64,000 nucleotides of DNA from Loktanella sp. (GCA_024635625.1 JAGXIQ010000084.1:1-64000); one strand, 5' to 3'. Shown: positions 17,688-27,919, counted from the stretch's first letter. Program-made: numbers and translations. The notes: generated by a model from the sequence alone, not told the origin.

Positions 17688-19058
17688 TTAGCTGGCTTTC
17701 GCTTCGGCCATTTTCTCGCGTCGCGCGCCCAGTTCCTCGGCGACGAGGAAGGCCAGTTCGAGCGACTGGCTTGCGTTCAAGCGGGGATCGCAAGCGGTGT
17801 GATAGCGGCTGGACAGATCTTCGTCGGTCACCGCGCGAACACCACCGGTGCATTCGGTCACATCCTTACCGGTCATCTCGAAATGCACGCCACCGGGTAT
17901 CGTGCCCTCGGCGTTGTGAATGTCAAAGAACTCGCGGACTTCACGCATGACAGAATCGAAGGGCCGCGTTTTATAGCCCGTCGATGACTTGATCGTGTTC
18001 CCGTGCATCGGATCGCAGGACCAGACGACCTTGGCGCCCTCTTCCTCGACCGCGCGGATCAAGCGCGGCAAGTGATCGCCTACCTGCCCTGCGCCGAAGC
18101 GTGCGATCAAGGTCAGACGACCGGCTTCGTTGTCGGGGTTCAAAGAACTCATAAGCGCCTTGAGGTGACCAGAGGTCATGCTCGGCCCGCACTTCAGACC
18201 GATCGGGTTCATCACACCCTTGCAGTATTCCACGTGTGCCCCGTCTGGCTGGCGTGTGCGGTCACCGATCCAGATCATGTGACCTGAACCCGCAAGCCAC
18301 TTGCCAGATGTCGAATCGACGCGTGTCAGCGCCTCTTCGTATTCCAGCAAAAGCGCCTCGTGGCTGGTGTAGAACTCTACCGTCTGCAATTCATGGTTCG
18401 TCTCGGTGCTTAGGCCCGCTGCCTCCATGAAGTCGAGCGTGTCACTGATCCGGTTCGCCAGATCGCGATATTTTTCGGCTTCTGGCTTATCGGTGAACCC
18501 AAGCGTCCATGCGTGGACTTTGTGAACATCTGCATAACCACCCGTCGAAAACGCACGCAGCAAGTTAAGCGAGGCGGCAGCCTGCAAATAAGCCTGTTCC
18601 ATGCGCGAGGGATCCGGAATCCGCGAAGCCGACGTGAAGTCGAAGCCGTTGATGATATCCCCACGGTAGCTGGGCAGCTCTACGCCATTGACGACTTCGG
18701 TTGGGGCGGAACGTGGCTTGGCCATCTGGCCCGCCATGCGGCCCAGCTTTACCACAGGCACCTTGGCACCGTAGGTCAGTACCATCGCCATTTGCAGCAT
18801 CACCTTAAAGGTGTCGCGGATCGTGTCAGCGCTGAACTCAGCAAAGCTTTCAGCGCAGTCGCCGCCCTGAAGCAGGAACGCCTCGCCACGGCTAACCTTG
18901 GCCAAGTGCGACCTCAGGCGTCGCGCCTCACCGGCAAACACCAGCGGCGGGTAGCTGGACAGCTTGCCTTCGACAGCCTGCAGGGCTGCAGCGTCGGTAT
19001 AATCCGGCATCTGCACTCGTGGCTTGCTGCGCCAATCCGATTTTTTCCAGTCGGTCAT
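17688..19058 (-). CDS. aroG: 3-deoxy-7-phosphoheptulonate synthase, class II
   Basis: A 456-residue class II (plant-type) DAHP synthase that condenses phosphoenolpyruvate and erythrose 4-phosphate to open the shikimate pathway. Marks include [14 protein letters not shown] (metal Cys), [18 protein letters not shown] (substrate Arg/Lys loop), [25 protein letters not shown] and [15 protein letters not shown]. Its length and motifs separate it from the about 350-residue class I enzymes; AroG here follows the naming used for class II enzymes in actinobacteria. Monocistronic, with the terminator at 17642-17667 downstream. Confidence 0.95.
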   Translation of the reverse strand: MTDWKKSDWRSKPRVQMPDYTDAAALQAVEGKLSSYPPLVFAGEARRLRSHLAKVSRGEAFLLQGGDCAESFAEFSADTIRDTFKVMLQMAMVLTYGAKVPVVKLGRMAGQMAKPRSAPTEVVNGVELPSYRGDIINGFDFTSASRIPDPSRMEQAYLQAAASLNLLRAFSTGGYADVHKVHAWTLGFTDKPEAEKYRDLANRISDTLDFMEAAGLSTETNHELQTVEFYTSHEALLLEYEEALTRVDSTSGKWLAGSGHMIWIGDRTRQPDGAHVEYCKGVMNPIGLKCGPSMTSGHLKALMSSLNPDNEAGRLTLIARFGAGQVGDHLPRLIRAVEEEGAKVVWSCDPMHGNTIKSSTGYKTRPFDSVMREVREFFDIHNAEGTIPGGVHFEMTGKDVTECTGGVRAVTDEDLSSRYHTACDPRLNASQSLELAFLVAEELGARREKMAEAKAS

Positions 19059-19246
19059 CTGCTACTCCCGTGGCCGGTCCTTGAACATTCGAGGGGCGCT
19101 TATAGCCTGCGTGCCCTTGCGGGCCAATGGCTAATCGCGGGGCGAAAACGTCATTATGTGTCGGGAAAAGAGCATTCCTTCCCGAATGCCCCTTGTCGCC
19201 GTGCCGTGAAAACTGTCTGGTTTGGCGCATGTCGCAAGGGAATATC

Positions 19247-20248
19247 ATGCAAACCGCACCGCAAATCTTAGACGTCATACATGTGGGTAAACCGCGCCGT
19301 TTCGTCTTTGTGCTGCTGGATCAGTTTACCATGCTGTGCTTTTCAGCGGCCATTGAAAGTCTGCGGATTGCAAACCGGACGGCGGGCCGCAAGCTGTATG
19401 ACTGGATCATCGTTGGCGAAGGTGGCGAAACCGCGACCTGTTCTAACGGCTGCACCTTTCAGTTAGACAGCGATCTGATCGAACTGGACCGTGACGATAC
19501 AATCATGCTTTGTGGCGGCATCAATATTGGTGACGCAACAACCCGTAAGGTCTTGAATTGGTTGCGCCGCGAATCCCGACGCGGCACGACGGTGGCGGGC
19601 CTGTGCACTGCAGGTTATACAATGGCCAAAGCAGGCTTGCTGACTGGCAAGCGCGCAACAATTCACTGGGAAAATCAGGACAGCTTCCTTGAAGAATTCG
19701 AAGACGTAAATCTGACGAAATCGATCTTTGTGATCGACGGAAACCGGATTACGACCGCAGGAGGCACTGCCTCTATCGACTTGATGCTAAAGATTGTGGC
19801 GGACGACCATGGAGAAGATCTGGCGAATGCTGTCGCTGATATTCTTATCTATTCTTCGATACGCACCGATCAGGACACCCAGCGTTTGTCCATTCCGACC
19901 CGCATCGGCGTGCGCCACCCAAAACTATCCCGGGTCATCCAGTTGATGGAAAGCAATATCGAGGACCCGATCAGCCCGGCAACCCTTGCGCAAGAAGTCG
20001 GCATGTCCACGCGCCAGCTAGAGCGTTTGTTTCGCCGTTATCTGACCCGCAGCCCTAAGCGCTACTATATGGAACTGCGCCTGTCGAAGGCGCGAAACCT
20101 TCTGATGCAAACGGATATGACAGTGATCAACGTTGCACTTGCGTGCGGATTCGCGTCGCCGTCGCATTTTTCAAAGTGCTACAGGGCGCATTATGACACG
20201 ACTCCCTATCGTGAACGCGGCACTCATGCGACGCGACTGACCGAATAG
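19247..20248 (+). CDS. GlxA-family transcriptional regulator (DJ-1/PfpI plus AraC HTH)
   Basis: A 333-residue regulator. Residues about 10-200 form a DJ-1/PfpI-like domain with GLCTAGYTMAKAG holding the nucleophile-elbow Cys position; about 225-325 is an AraC-type double helix-turn-helix (LAQEVGMSTRQLERLFRRYL and VALACGFASPSHFSKCYR). The ATG at 19247 has AAGGGA 5 nt upstream; another in-frame ATG lies at 19229. Members include GbdR, CdhR and ArgR, which sense amino-acid or betaine metabolites. The branched-chain ABC genes begin 129 nt downstream in the same direction and are the likely target; this is inference. Confidence 0.88.
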   Translation: MQTAPQILDVIHVGKPRRFVFVLLDQFTMLCFSAAIESLRIANRTAGRKLYDWIIVGEGGETATCSNGCTFQLDSDLIELDRDDTIMLCGGINIGDATTRKVLNWLRRESRRGTTVAGLCTAGYTMAKAGLLTGKRATIHWENQDSFLEEFEDVNLTKSIFVIDGNRITTAGGTASIDLMLKIVADDHGEDLANAVADILIYSSIRTDQDTQRLSIPTRIGVRHPKLSRVIQLMESNIEDPISPATLAQEVGMSTRQLERLFRRYLTRSPKRYYMELRLSKARNLLMQTDMTVINVALACGFASPSHFSKCYRAHYDTTPYRERGTHATRLTE

Positions 20249-20377
20249 GCAGCGGCCGGGCGTTTTACCCGTGAACCTTGCGTTATTCGGGCAAAAGTGT
20301 GGGCGATGCCCGCTTCACAATCCGAAAACGCCTGTTAATCTATCCGACAGAATAAAAAACAAACTGGGAGTTTCCAC

Positions 20378-21574
20378 ATGAACAAACTGCTGCTGGCCAC
20401 TGCGGCCACCGCATTGATGACGGGCGCGGCTTTTGCCGAATCCCACACCGGCGACGTGAAGATCGGGATCGAGCTTGGCTTTACCGGCCCGCTGGAATCC
20501 ATCACCCCCGCTATGGGCGCCGGTGCTGATATGGCCATCGCTGAAGTAAATGCTGCAGGCACCCTGCTGGACGGCGCAACCGTCACGGCAATCCGTGCGG
20601 ACAGCACTTGCATCGACGCTGGTGCAGCCTCTGCCGCTGCCGAAGGTTTGGTGACTGGCGACATGGTCAACGCGATCATGGGTGCAGATTGTTCCGGCGT
20701 AACAGGCGCAATCCTGCAGAACGTCGCACGTCCTAATGGCATCGTGATGATCTCGCCTTCGGCCACCAGCCCCGCGCTGTCGACAGCCGAAGATGACGGT
20801 CTTTTCTTCCGCACAGCCCCTTCTGACGCGCGTCAGGGTGTCGTGATGACAGAAGTCCTGATGGATCGTGACATCAAAACTGTCGCGCTGACCTATACCA
20901 ATAATGACTACGGCAAGGGTCTGGCTGATGCGTTCCAAGCCGCGTTCGAGGCCGCTGGCGGAACGGTAACGATCTCTGCCGCTCATGAAGACGGCAAGGG
21001 TGACTATTCATCCGAAGTCGCAGCACTGGCCGCTGCTGGCGGCGACGTGCTGGTGGTCGCTGGTTACACCGACCAGGGTGGCAAGGGCATCATCCAAAAC
21101 TCGCTCGACACGGGCGCGTTCGACACCTTCGTTCTGCCGGACGGTATGGTCGGTCAGCAGTTGGTTGATGATATCGGTGAGGGCCTGAACGGGTCATTCG
21201 GCCAGTTTCCCGGCACCGACAGCCAAGGCGCTGAACTGTTCCAAGCAATGGCGACCGAGGCCGGCTTTGATGGCACTGGTGCATTCGCACCAGAATCTTA
21301 CGATGCGGCAGCGCTGATCATGCTTGCGATGGAAGCGGCTGGTTCTAACCAGTCCGCAGACTTCAAAGGTAAGGTCATGGACGTCGCTAACGCACCGGGC
21401 ACCGAGATTTTCCCGGGTGAGTTGGCCAAGGGGATCGAACTGCTGAAAGCTGGCGAGGACATCGACTACGTCGGCGCGACTGCAGTCGAGCTGATTGGCG
21501 AAGGTGAATCCGCTGGCAACTACCGCGAGATCGAGATCAAGGACGGCAAGATCGAAACTGTGAAGTTCCGCTAA
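20378..21574 (+). CDS. ABC transporter substrate-binding protein, branched-chain amino acid type
   Basis: A 398-residue periplasmic binding protein. A signal peptide ends at GAAFA-ES. The fold is Peripla_BP_6 (LivJ-like): VKIGIELGFTGPLESITPAMGAG at the N-terminus, MVNAIMGADCSGVTGAIL in lobe one and TVALTYTNNDYGKGLADAFQ in lobe two. It delivers a branched-chain amino acid or a related small ligand to the LivHMGF-like complex encoded downstream; the ligand cannot be named. GGGAG lies about 7 nt before the ATG. A 12-bp stem-loop follows the gene. Confidence 0.93.
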   Translation: MNKLLLATAATALMTGAAFAESHTGDVKIGIELGFTGPLESITPAMGAGADMAIAEVNAAGTLLDGATVTAIRADSTCIDAGAASAAAEGLVTGDMVNAIMGADCSGVTGAILQNVARPNGIVMISPSATSPALSTAEDDGLFFRTAPSDARQGVVMTEVLMDRDIKTVALTYTNNDYGKGLADAFQAAFEAAGGTVTISAAHEDGKGDYSSEVAALAAAGGDVLVVAGYTDQGGKGIIQNSLDTGAFDTFVLPDGMVGQQLVDDIGEGLNGSFGQFPGTDSQGAELFQAMATEAGFDGTGAFAPESYDAAALIMLAMEAAGSNQSADFKGKVMDVANAPGTEIFPGELAKGIELLKAGEDIDYVGATAVELIGEGESAGNYREIEIKDGKIETVKFR

Positions 21575-21583
21575 GGGCCACAG

Positions 21584-21611
21584 AACGGCGCGGGTGAAAA
21601 CCCGCGCCGTT
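21584..21611 (+). promoter_or_regulatory. Intercistronic stem-loop after the binding-protein gene
   Basis: AACGGCGCGGGT (21584-21595) and ACCCGCGCCGTT (21600-21611) form a perfect 12-bp stem closed by a GAAA tetraloop, 9 nt after the stop of the binding-protein gene. There is no run of Ts, so it is more likely an mRNA stabiliser or a partial terminator that makes the binding protein more abundant than the membrane parts. Confidence 0.8.
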
Positions 21612-21655
21612 TCAATAATTTACGGCGCGCTTTGAATGCGCCGACGGGGACGCTC

Positions 21656-22441
21656 ATGATTGTCGTTGAAAATCTGGTGAAGACCTTTGGTGGTTTTCAC
21701 GCCGTGGATGGTGCAAGCCTGATGATCCGCGAAGGCTCTATCACTGGTCTTATCGGTCCCAACGGCGCTGGAAAAACCACTCTTTTCAATGTCATCGCCG
21801 GCGTCCTGCAGCCGACATCCGGGCGTGTGACGATGCAGGGCAAGGATATTACCGGCCTTCCGCCGCATGACCTTTTTCATCGCGGACTGTTGCGCACGTT
21901 TCAGATCGCCCACGAATTTCCTTCTATGACGTGTCGCGAAAATCTGATGATGGTTCCCGGTGCGCAGTCGGGGGAAAGCTTGTGGAACACTTGGTTCGGT
22001 CGCAAGCGGATTGCCGACGAGGAGCGCGCGCTACAGGCCAAAGCCGATGAAGTACTTGATTTTCTTACTGTTTCCCATCTGGCGGACAATAAGGCAGGGC
22101 AAATTTCTGGTGGACAGAAAAAGCTTTTGGAATTGGGTCGAACCATGATGGTGGACGCAAAAATCGTGTTTCTGGACGAGGTGGGTGCAGGTGTGAACCG
22201 TACCCTTCTGAATACTATTGGCGACGCAATCATTCGACTGAATAAGGAACGTAACTACACCTTCGTCGTCATCGAACACGACATGGATTTCATCGGCCGC
22301 CTGTGCGACCCGGTCATCTGCATGGCAGAAGGACGGGTTCTGGCCGAAGGCACGCTGGCCGAAATCAAGGCCAACGAGCATGTAATTGAGGCGTATTTAG
22401 GCACTGGCCTGAAAAACAAGAATCAAGTGGCTTCTGTATGA
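21656..22441 (+). CDS. livG: Branched-chain-type ABC transporter ATPase, LivG-like
   Basis: A 261-residue ATPase with Walker A GPNGAGKTT, signature ISGGQKKLLELGRTMM, Walker B KIVFLDEVGAGVN and switch His in FVVIEHDMDFI. The insertion typical of LivG (HEFPSMTCRENLMMVPGAQ) is visible. The signature has KK in place of the more usual QR, also seen in other LivG-like proteins. The start MIVVENL at 21656 has GGGGA 5 nt upstream and is preferred over an in-frame TTG at 21632. It pairs with the second ATPase downstream. Confidence 0.92.
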   Translation: MIVVENLVKTFGGFHAVDGASLMIREGSITGLIGPNGAGKTTLFNVIAGVLQPTSGRVTMQGKDITGLPPHDLFHRGLLRTFQIAHEFPSMTCRENLMMVPGAQSGESLWNTWFGRKRIADEERALQAKADEVLDFLTVSHLADNKAGQISGGQKKLLELGRTMMVDAKIVFLDEVGAGVNRTLLNTIGDAIIRLNKERNYTFVVIEHDMDFIGRLCDPVICMAEGRVLAEGTLAEIKANEHVIEAYLGTGLKNKNQVASV

Positions 22442-22561
22442 TCAGTGGCCCGAGCGTGGAACAGGTAGCATCAGCAGGCTTTTTTGCACCTATGCCCTTG
22501 TGCTTGTTGACCCCCAAGGATTCTCTCATCGAGAAAAAGACCCAACAGAGAGGGCGCCGCA

Positions 22562-23386
22562 GTGTCTGACAATCCCTACCAGGACGATCGCGGCAACAAG
22601 GATCGGTCCATCACGAAGTCCGGTGGCGGCACGGCGCAGCCAGTGGCCAAAGGCGGCAAGACATCACCTGCCCCCGGCACGCCGTTCTTGATCGGTGACT
22701 CGATGACCGGCGGCTATGGCAAAGGTCCGGACATTTTGCATGGCTGCACCATCGCCGTGGAGCCCGGAGAGATCGCCGTCATCGTGGGGCCGAATGGCGC
22801 CGGGAAATCGACCGCGATGAAGGCGATGTTTGGAATGCTCGATGTGCGATCCGGCCATGTGATGCTGGACGGAGAGGATATCACCGCCCTATCGCCGCAA
22901 GACCGCGTGGTGAAGGGCATGGGATTTGTGCCGCAGACCCACAACATCTTTACGTCGATGACGGTAGAAGAAAACCTTGAAATGGGTGCCTTTATCCGTC
23001 GCGACGATTTCCGTGATACGATGGCGCAGATCTATGACCTCTTCCCGATCCTTAAGGAAAAGCGGTTGCAGCCAGCAGGAGAGTTGTCCGGTGGTCAGCG
23101 CCAGCAGGTCGCCGTCGGCCGTGCGCTTATGACAAAGCCGAAGGTGTTGATGCTCGACGAGCCGACCGCCGGGGTCAGCCCCATCGTGATGGACGAGCTT
23201 TTCGATCGCATCATAGAGGTCGCCCGTACAGGTATACCAATCCTGATGGTGGAACAAAACGCGCGGCAAGCACTTGAAATTGCTGATAAAGCATATGTGC
23301 TCGTGCAAGGTGCTAACGCCCATACCGGAACCGGCAAGGAACTGCTGGCTAACCCGGATGTACGCCGCAGCTTTTTGGGCGGATGA
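22562..23386 (+). CDS. livF: Branched-chain-type ABC transporter ATPase, LivF-like, with N-terminal extension
   Basis: A 274-residue ATPase with Walker A GPNGAGKST, signature LSGGQRQQVAVGRALM, Walker B VLMLDEPTAGVSP and switch region MVEQNARQAL, all LivF-type. It begins at a GTG with AGAGAGGG upstream. Compared with typical LivF (about 235 residues) it carries about 40 extra N-terminal residues rich in D, G, K, S and P, probably disordered. The gap before it (22442-22561) holds no gene. Confidence 0.9.
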   Translation: MSDNPYQDDRGNKDRSITKSGGGTAQPVAKGGKTSPAPGTPFLIGDSMTGGYGKGPDILHGCTIAVEPGEIAVIVGPNGAGKSTAMKAMFGMLDVRSGHVMLDGEDITALSPQDRVVKGMGFVPQTHNIFTSMTVEENLEMGAFIRRDDFRDTMAQIYDLFPILKEKRLQPAGELSGGQRQQVAVGRALMTKPKVLMLDEPTAGVSPIVMDELFDRIIEVARTGIPILMVEQNARQALEIADKAYVLVQGANAHTGTGKELLANPDVRRSFLGG

Positions 23387-23418
23387 CAATGACTGCAATG
23401 ACTTACGGGGACCACTGA

Positions 23419-24429
23419 ATGGAATTTCTCAACGGCCTCGTGTTCCTCACGAATTTCGTCATCGTACCTGCGCTCGCCTATGGCGCTCAGTTAGCTATCG
23501 GCGCGCTGGGTGTCACGCTGGTCTATGCAATCCTGCGATTTTCAAATTTTGCACATGGCGACACGATGGCGTTCGGGACGGCTGTCACCATCAAAGTGAC
23601 GGCGGTGTTGGTGGGGATTGGGGTGACCCTTGGCCCCCTTCCGACGGCATTGCTGGCGCTGCCAGTCGGGATCGCGGCGACAGGGTTGCTCGTATTGGGG
23701 ACCGATTGGTTGGTCTACAAGTTCTACCGCGTGCAAAAGGCAAAGCCAGTAATCCTCGTTATTGTCTCGCTGGGCGTCATGTTCGTATTGAACGGCCTAA
23801 CCCGCGTTTTCATCGGTGTCCGTGACATCCAATTTGCCGACGGCGCACGGTTTGTTATCACTGTGCAGCAGTTCAAGGCAGCGACGGGTCTGGACGAGGG
23901 CCTCGCAATCCGCACGACGCAGGCCATCACAATGGTGACGGCGGCAATCACTGTGGCGGCGTTGTTCTGGTTCCTGAATAAAACCCGCACTGGCAAATCT
24001 ATGCGCGCGTTCAGCGATAACGAGGACCTTGCCCTGTTGTCCGGTATTGATCCGGACCGGGTCGTTCGGGTTACATGGTTGATCGTAGCAGCGCTGGCGA
24101 CCATCGCTGGTGTGCTTTATGGCCTAGATAAATCGTTCAAGGCTTTCACATACTTCCAACTGCTTTTACCGATTTTCGCGGCCGCCATTGTGGGTGGTAT
24201 CGGCAATCCCGTCGGTGCCATCGCCGGTGGTTTCTTGATCGCCTTCGCCGAGGTGACCGTGACGTATCCGCTGAAAAAGGTTCTGACCTACTGGCTGCCG
24301 GAAAGCATGGCACCAGAAGGGCTCGTTCAATTGCTTTCAGGCGACTACAAGTTCGCCGTCAGCTTCATGATCCTACTGATTGTGCTGCTGTTTAAACCTA
24401 CCGGCCTGTTCAAGGGGCAATCCATATGA
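23419..24429 (+). CDS. livH: Branched-chain-type ABC transporter permease, LivH-like
   Basis: A 336-residue inner-membrane permease with about 8-9 hydrophobic helices. LAIGALGVTLVYAILRFSNFAHGD is split by the typical LivH N-terminal motif (FANFAHGD type), and the cytoplasmic coupling loop reads KSMRAFSDNEDLALLSGIDPDRV followed by ITWxxxxxLA-like VTWLIVAALATIAG. GGIGNPVGAIAGG is the conserved C-terminal membrane motif. It follows livF by 32 nt and overlaps livM (ATGA). Confidence 0.93.
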   Translation: MEFLNGLVFLTNFVIVPALAYGAQLAIGALGVTLVYAILRFSNFAHGDTMAFGTAVTIKVTAVLVGIGVTLGPLPTALLALPVGIAATGLLVLGTDWLVYKFYRVQKAKPVILVIVSLGVMFVLNGLTRVFIGVRDIQFADGARFVITVQQFKAATGLDEGLAIRTTQAITMVTAAITVAALFWFLNKTRTGKSMRAFSDNEDLALLSGIDPDRVVRVTWLIVAALATIAGVLYGLDKSFKAFTYFQLLLPIFAAAIVGGIGNPVGAIAGGFLIAFAEVTVTYPLKKVLTYWLPESMAPEGLVQLLSGDYKFAVSFMILLIVLLFKPTGLFKGQSI

Positions 24430-25760
24430 CCGACAGCCTTCGCACCGGCCTGTTCACGGGCTTCGTCGCCTTGTTGATCCTTGGTACCGGATTTCTGGAT
24501 AACTGGAACCTTGCGCTGGTGATCCTGAATTATGGGCTGATCTCGGCGATCATGGCACTGGGGGTGAACCTGCAATGGGGCCTCGCCGGGTTATTTAACG
24601 TAGGCGTCATGGGTTTTGTGGCGCTTGGAGGGCTCGCTTCTGTCCTGATTTCAATGCCGCCAGTGGCAGAGGCGTGGGCTGCTGGCGGTGGACGGACACT
24701 GCTTGGCTTGGCCATCGGTGCTGCTGTGATTGTAGGTCTGGTTGCCGTTTACAAGCGAATGACCAAGGGACGTGCGCGCAATATCATTCTGTTGTTGCTG
24801 ACGGTCGCAGGCTTCTTTGCCTTCCGCACTGTTTTTGACGGCGGTGTCGCAGCGATCGAGTCGGTTAATCCATCGCTGACTGGCTACTTGGGCGGTCTGA
24901 ACTTTGGCGGCGACGCTGGGCGCGACTGGTGGTGGATGCCGATCATTGCATGGCCTGTCGGTGGGTTGTTGGCTGCTGGTGCGGCTTGGGCAATCGGCAA
25001 AACGGCGCTTGGGTTGCGGTCAGACTATCTGGCCATCGCGACGCTGGGGATTGCAGAGATTATTATCGCGGTTCTGAAAAACGAAAACTGGATGTCGCGT
25101 GGCGTTCTTAACGTGACCGGCCTGCCCCGGCCTGTTCCCTACGAGACTGATTTGCAGGCTGATCCCGGCTTTCTTTCAGCGGTGCAGGACCTCGGCGTCG
25201 ATCCGACGACGGCATCTACGATCGCCGTGAAACTTGCCTATGCAGGTCTGTTCGCAGTGTTTCTAGTCGTGCTGTTGATCCTTGCGCAGCGTGCTTTGCA
25301 CAGCCCTTGGGGGCGTATGATGCGCGCAATCCGCGATAACGAGGTCGCTGCCGAGGCGATGGGTAAAGATGTGACCCGCCGCCACTTGCAGATCTTTGTC
25401 ATTGGTTCGGCCATTTGCGGTTTGGCGGGTGCGATGATGACCACGCTGGATGGTCAAATGACACCCGCAGCGTATCAGCCCTTGCGGTTTACCTTTCTCG
25501 TATGGGTCATGGTCATCGTTGGCGGATCCGGCAACAATATTGGTGCGGTACTGGGTGGCCTGCTGATCTGGTGGCTATGGGTGGCCGTTGGCGAATATGG
25601 ACCTGACCTGATGATATGGGCAACCTCTGGACTGCATGCGGACAGCGCGTTGAAAGCCAGCCTCATCGATTCTGCACCCCAGATGCGGTTCCTTGTAATG
25701 GGCACCGTGCTGCTGCTGATCCTGCGGTTTAGTCCGCGCGGGATACTGCCTGAAAAATAG
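24426..25760 (+). CDS. livM: Branched-chain-type ABC transporter permease, LivM-like
   Basis: A 444-residue inner-membrane permease, longer than E. coli LivM in its first half. [17 protein letters not shown] is the LivM GLxNxGxxxF motif; [19 protein letters not shown] and the coupling loop [21 protein letters not shown] are standard. [16 protein letters not shown] near the C-terminus is the conserved terminal motif. The ATG overlaps the livH stop. It is the last gene of the transport operon; 80 nt separate it from psd. Confidence 0.93.
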   Translation: MTDSLRTGLFTGFVALLILGTGFLDNWNLALVILNYGLISAIMALGVNLQWGLAGLFNVGVMGFVALGGLASVLISMPPVAEAWAAGGGRTLLGLAIGAAVIVGLVAVYKRMTKGRARNIILLLLTVAGFFAFRTVFDGGVAAIESVNPSLTGYLGGLNFGGDAGRDWWWMPIIAWPVGGLLAAGAAWAIGKTALGLRSDYLAIATLGIAEIIIAVLKNENWMSRGVLNVTGLPRPVPYETDLQADPGFLSAVQDLGVDPTTASTIAVKLAYAGLFAVFLVVLLILAQRALHSPWGRMMRAIRDNEVAAEAMGKDVTRRHLQIFVIGSAICGLAGAMMTTLDGQMTPAAYQPLRFTFLVWVMVIVGGSGNNIGAVLGGLLIWWLWVAVGEYGPDLMIWATSGLHADSALKASLIDSAPQMRFLVMGTVLLLILRFSPRGILPEK

Positions 25761-25840
25761 GTACAAAGCCCGTATCGCCTTGCGTTTCAACGTGTCGCGC
25801 CTATGACGGAACCGACCGGTTTCGGAAGAGGAGCGACACG

Positions 25841-26506
25841 ATGAATATGGCCAGCACCTTCATCAAGCCGATGCACCCAGAGGGTCGCCGCTTTGTCGCG
25901 ATCTTTGCTGCAATCACATTAGTCTTGTTCTTGATATGGGATCCGCTGGGGTGGTTGGGCGTCCTGCTGACCGTCTGGTGCTACTACTTTTTCCGCGACC
26001 CAGAACGTGTGACGCCACAGCGCCCCGACCTTGTCATCAGCCCGGCTGACGGGATCGTGTCGCTGATCGAACTCACGGTGCCCCCAGTAGAACTGGGCAT
26101 GTCCGATGTGCCCCTGACCCGTGTCAGCGTGTTCATGAACGTGTTTAACTGCCATGTGAACCGCGCGCCCGTTGGCGGCACAGTGAAGGCGATTGCATAT
26201 CGTCCGGGTAAATTCTTTAACGCTTCGCTCGACAAAGCCAGCGTGGATAACGAGCGTAATTCGCTGCGTATCACGATGGCCGATGGTCGCGACATTGCTG
26301 TGGTACAGATTGCGGGCCTCGTCGCGCGGCGCATTGTATGCTTTGTCAAACCTGACGCGACACTTGCCGCTGGCGAACGATTTGGTCTGATCCGGTTCGG
26401 ATCTCGGCTTGATGTTTATTTGCCTGAAGGCGTCGTGCCACTGGTTGATATCGGTCAGACCATGGTGGCCGGAGAGACGATCATCGCTCATCTGACGGAG
26501 TCCTGA
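25841..26506 (+). CDS. psd: Phosphatidylserine decarboxylase
   Basis: A 221-residue short-type (PSD-A) decarboxylase that makes phosphatidylethanolamine from phosphatidylserine. Two hydrophobic stretches anchor the N-terminus ([29 protein letters not shown]). SPADGIV and [12 protein letters not shown] hold the Asp and His of the active site, and [11 protein letters not shown] contains the Gly-Ser self-cleavage site, where the Ser becomes the pyruvoyl group of the alpha chain. AGAGGAG precedes the ATG by 7 nt. First of the psd-pssA-pmtA run. Confidence 0.95.
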   Translation: MNMASTFIKPMHPEGRRFVAIFAAITLVLFLIWDPLGWLGVLLTVWCYYFFRDPERVTPQRPDLVISPADGIVSLIELTVPPVELGMSDVPLTRVSVFMNVFNCHVNRAPVGGTVKAIAYRPGKFFNASLDKASVDNERNSLRITMADGRDIAVVQIAGLVARRIVCFVKPDATLAAGERFGLIRFGSRLDVYLPEGVVPLVDIGQTMVAGETIIAHLTES

Positions 26507-26510
26507 CTCC

Positions 26511-27248
26511 ATGGGTCGCACCTCGCGTCGTGATATACCGCTGCTGCAGTTGCTGCCGAACGCCCTGACGATGACGGCTATCGGCGCCGGTCTGTCCGCC
26601 ATTCGTGCGGCAGTGGAGCATGACTTTAAGACAGCCGCCCTGTTGATCCTGCTGGCCGCCTTATTGGACGGTGTCGATGGACGCGTGGCGCGGATGTTAG
26701 GTAGCCATTCCAAGGTCGGGGCAGAGCTGGACAGCCTTGCAGATTTTGTGAACTTTGGGGTGGCAGCACCTTTGATGCTGTATTTCTGGGCCTTGCAGGA
26801 TTATCGTAAAATCGGCTGGATTGCGGTACTGATCTTTGCGGTTTGCTGCGTATTGCGCCTTGCACGATTCAATGTTGACGCCAAATCTGATCAACCGACC
26901 GCAGCGTCGGCCTATTTCACGGGCGTCCCCTCGCCGGCTGGGGCCATGTTGCTTTTGTTGCCGATGTTCATGTCCTTTGCCTTCGCCAACGCTGCTGTGC
27001 TTCCAGATCCATTGCTTTGTATTTACACCACCGTTGTCGGACTGCTGATGATCAGCACCATTCCAACGTGGTCGTTCAAGACCACGCGGATTGCCCCCGG
27101 CAATGTGCGCTATTTTCTTTTGGGCGTCGTTGTACTGGCCGCTGCCGTGCTGACATACCCTTGGATTACGCTTGTCGCACTTTGCATGGCCTACATTTGC
27201 GCCGTCATCTGGGGCTTTTTCCTATGGCGTAAGCGGATGCGGGGCTAA
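26511..27248 (+). CDS. pssA: CDP-diacylglycerol-serine O-phosphatidyltransferase
   Basis: A 245-residue polytopic membrane enzyme that makes phosphatidylserine from CDP-diacylglycerol and serine. The CDP-alcohol phosphotransferase motif D-x2-DG-x2-AR-x8-G-x3-D-x3-D is complete: LDGVDGRVARMLGSHS followed by KVGAELDSLAD. It is the type II, multi-helix PssA. It lies 4 nt after psd, and its product is the substrate of Psd. Confidence 0.95.
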   Translation: MGRTSRRDIPLLQLLPNALTMTAIGAGLSAIRAAVEHDFKTAALLILLAALLDGVDGRVARMLGSHSKVGAELDSLADFVNFGVAAPLMLYFWALQDYRKIGWIAVLIFAVCCVLRLARFNVDAKSDQPTAASAYFTGVPSPAGAMLLLLPMFMSFAFANAAVLPDPLLCIYTTVVGLLMISTIPTWSFKTTRIAPGNVRYFLLGVVVLAAAVLTYPWITLVALCMAYICAVIWGFFLWRKRMRG

Positions 27249-27265
27249 CCCGGGAATGGATTTTC

Positions 27266-27886
27266 ATGGAACTGTCTGCTGTTGAAAAAACCTACGCCCG
27301 CTGGGCACCGGTCTATGATCACACTTTTGGGGCATTGACCCGGAACGGGCGTAATTGTGCGGTCAGCCATATTACCGAACGCGGCGGCAGTGTATTAGAA
27401 GTCGGTGTCGGTACTGGGCTGGCCCTACCATTGTATGATGACCGGGTCGCCGTAACGGGTATCGATTTCAGTCAGGACATGTTGGCTAAGGCCCGCAAGC
27501 GGGTGGCAGAGCATTACCTGTCCCACGTCAAGGACCTCCGGCAGATGGATGCGCGCGCCCTCGACTTTCCTGATGATCATTTTGACACCATCGCGGCTAT
27601 GCACGTCCTGTCTGTCGTACCAGAGCCGGAACGCGTCATGGCAGAGATCGCCCGCGTCTGCAGACCGGGTGGGCAGGTTGTCATTGCCAATCACTTTCAG
27701 CGCGATGAAGGATTTCTTGCCCGGATCGAACGGCTTTTCGCGCCTTTGGAAAACCTGCTTGGCTGGCACTCTGACTTTCCGATGCAGACTGTGCTGTCGG
27801 ACAGTCGGCTTTCGCCTGTCATCGAACGCAGTTTGCCGCCCCTTGGCATGATGACCTTTCTTGTACTGCAAAAGGCAGAGAGCTAA
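27266..27886 (+). CDS. pmtA: Phosphatidylethanolamine N-methyltransferase (Rhodobacter-type PmtA)
   Basis: A 206-residue SAM-dependent methyltransferase. TYARWAPVYDHTFG at the N-terminus and the SAM motif VLEVGVGTGLALPLY followed by VTGIDFSQDML match the Rhodobacter-type PmtA, which methylates phosphatidylethanolamine stepwise to phosphatidylcholine. The motif NHFQRDEGFLARIERLFAPL in the second half supports this over ubiquinone methyltransferases. It lies 17 nt after pssA, so the three genes form a complete CDP-DAG to PS to PE to PC branch. Confidence 0.88.
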   Translation: MELSAVEKTYARWAPVYDHTFGALTRNGRNCAVSHITERGGSVLEVGVGTGLALPLYDDRVAVTGIDFSQDMLAKARKRVAEHYLSHVKDLRQMDARALDFPDDHFDTIAAMHVLSVVPEPERVMAEIARVCRPGGQVVIANHFQRDEGFLARIERLFAPLENLLGWHSDFPMQTVLSDSRLSPVIERSLPPLGMMTFLVLQKAES

Positions 27887-27919
27887 CCCCTTGCCACCGC
27901 CGCCCTTGACGCCTATCTG

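Noticed and set aside
20315-20986. 223-residue minus-strand frame over the binding-protein gene
   Set aside because: Shadow of a gene with signal peptide and clear family motifs.
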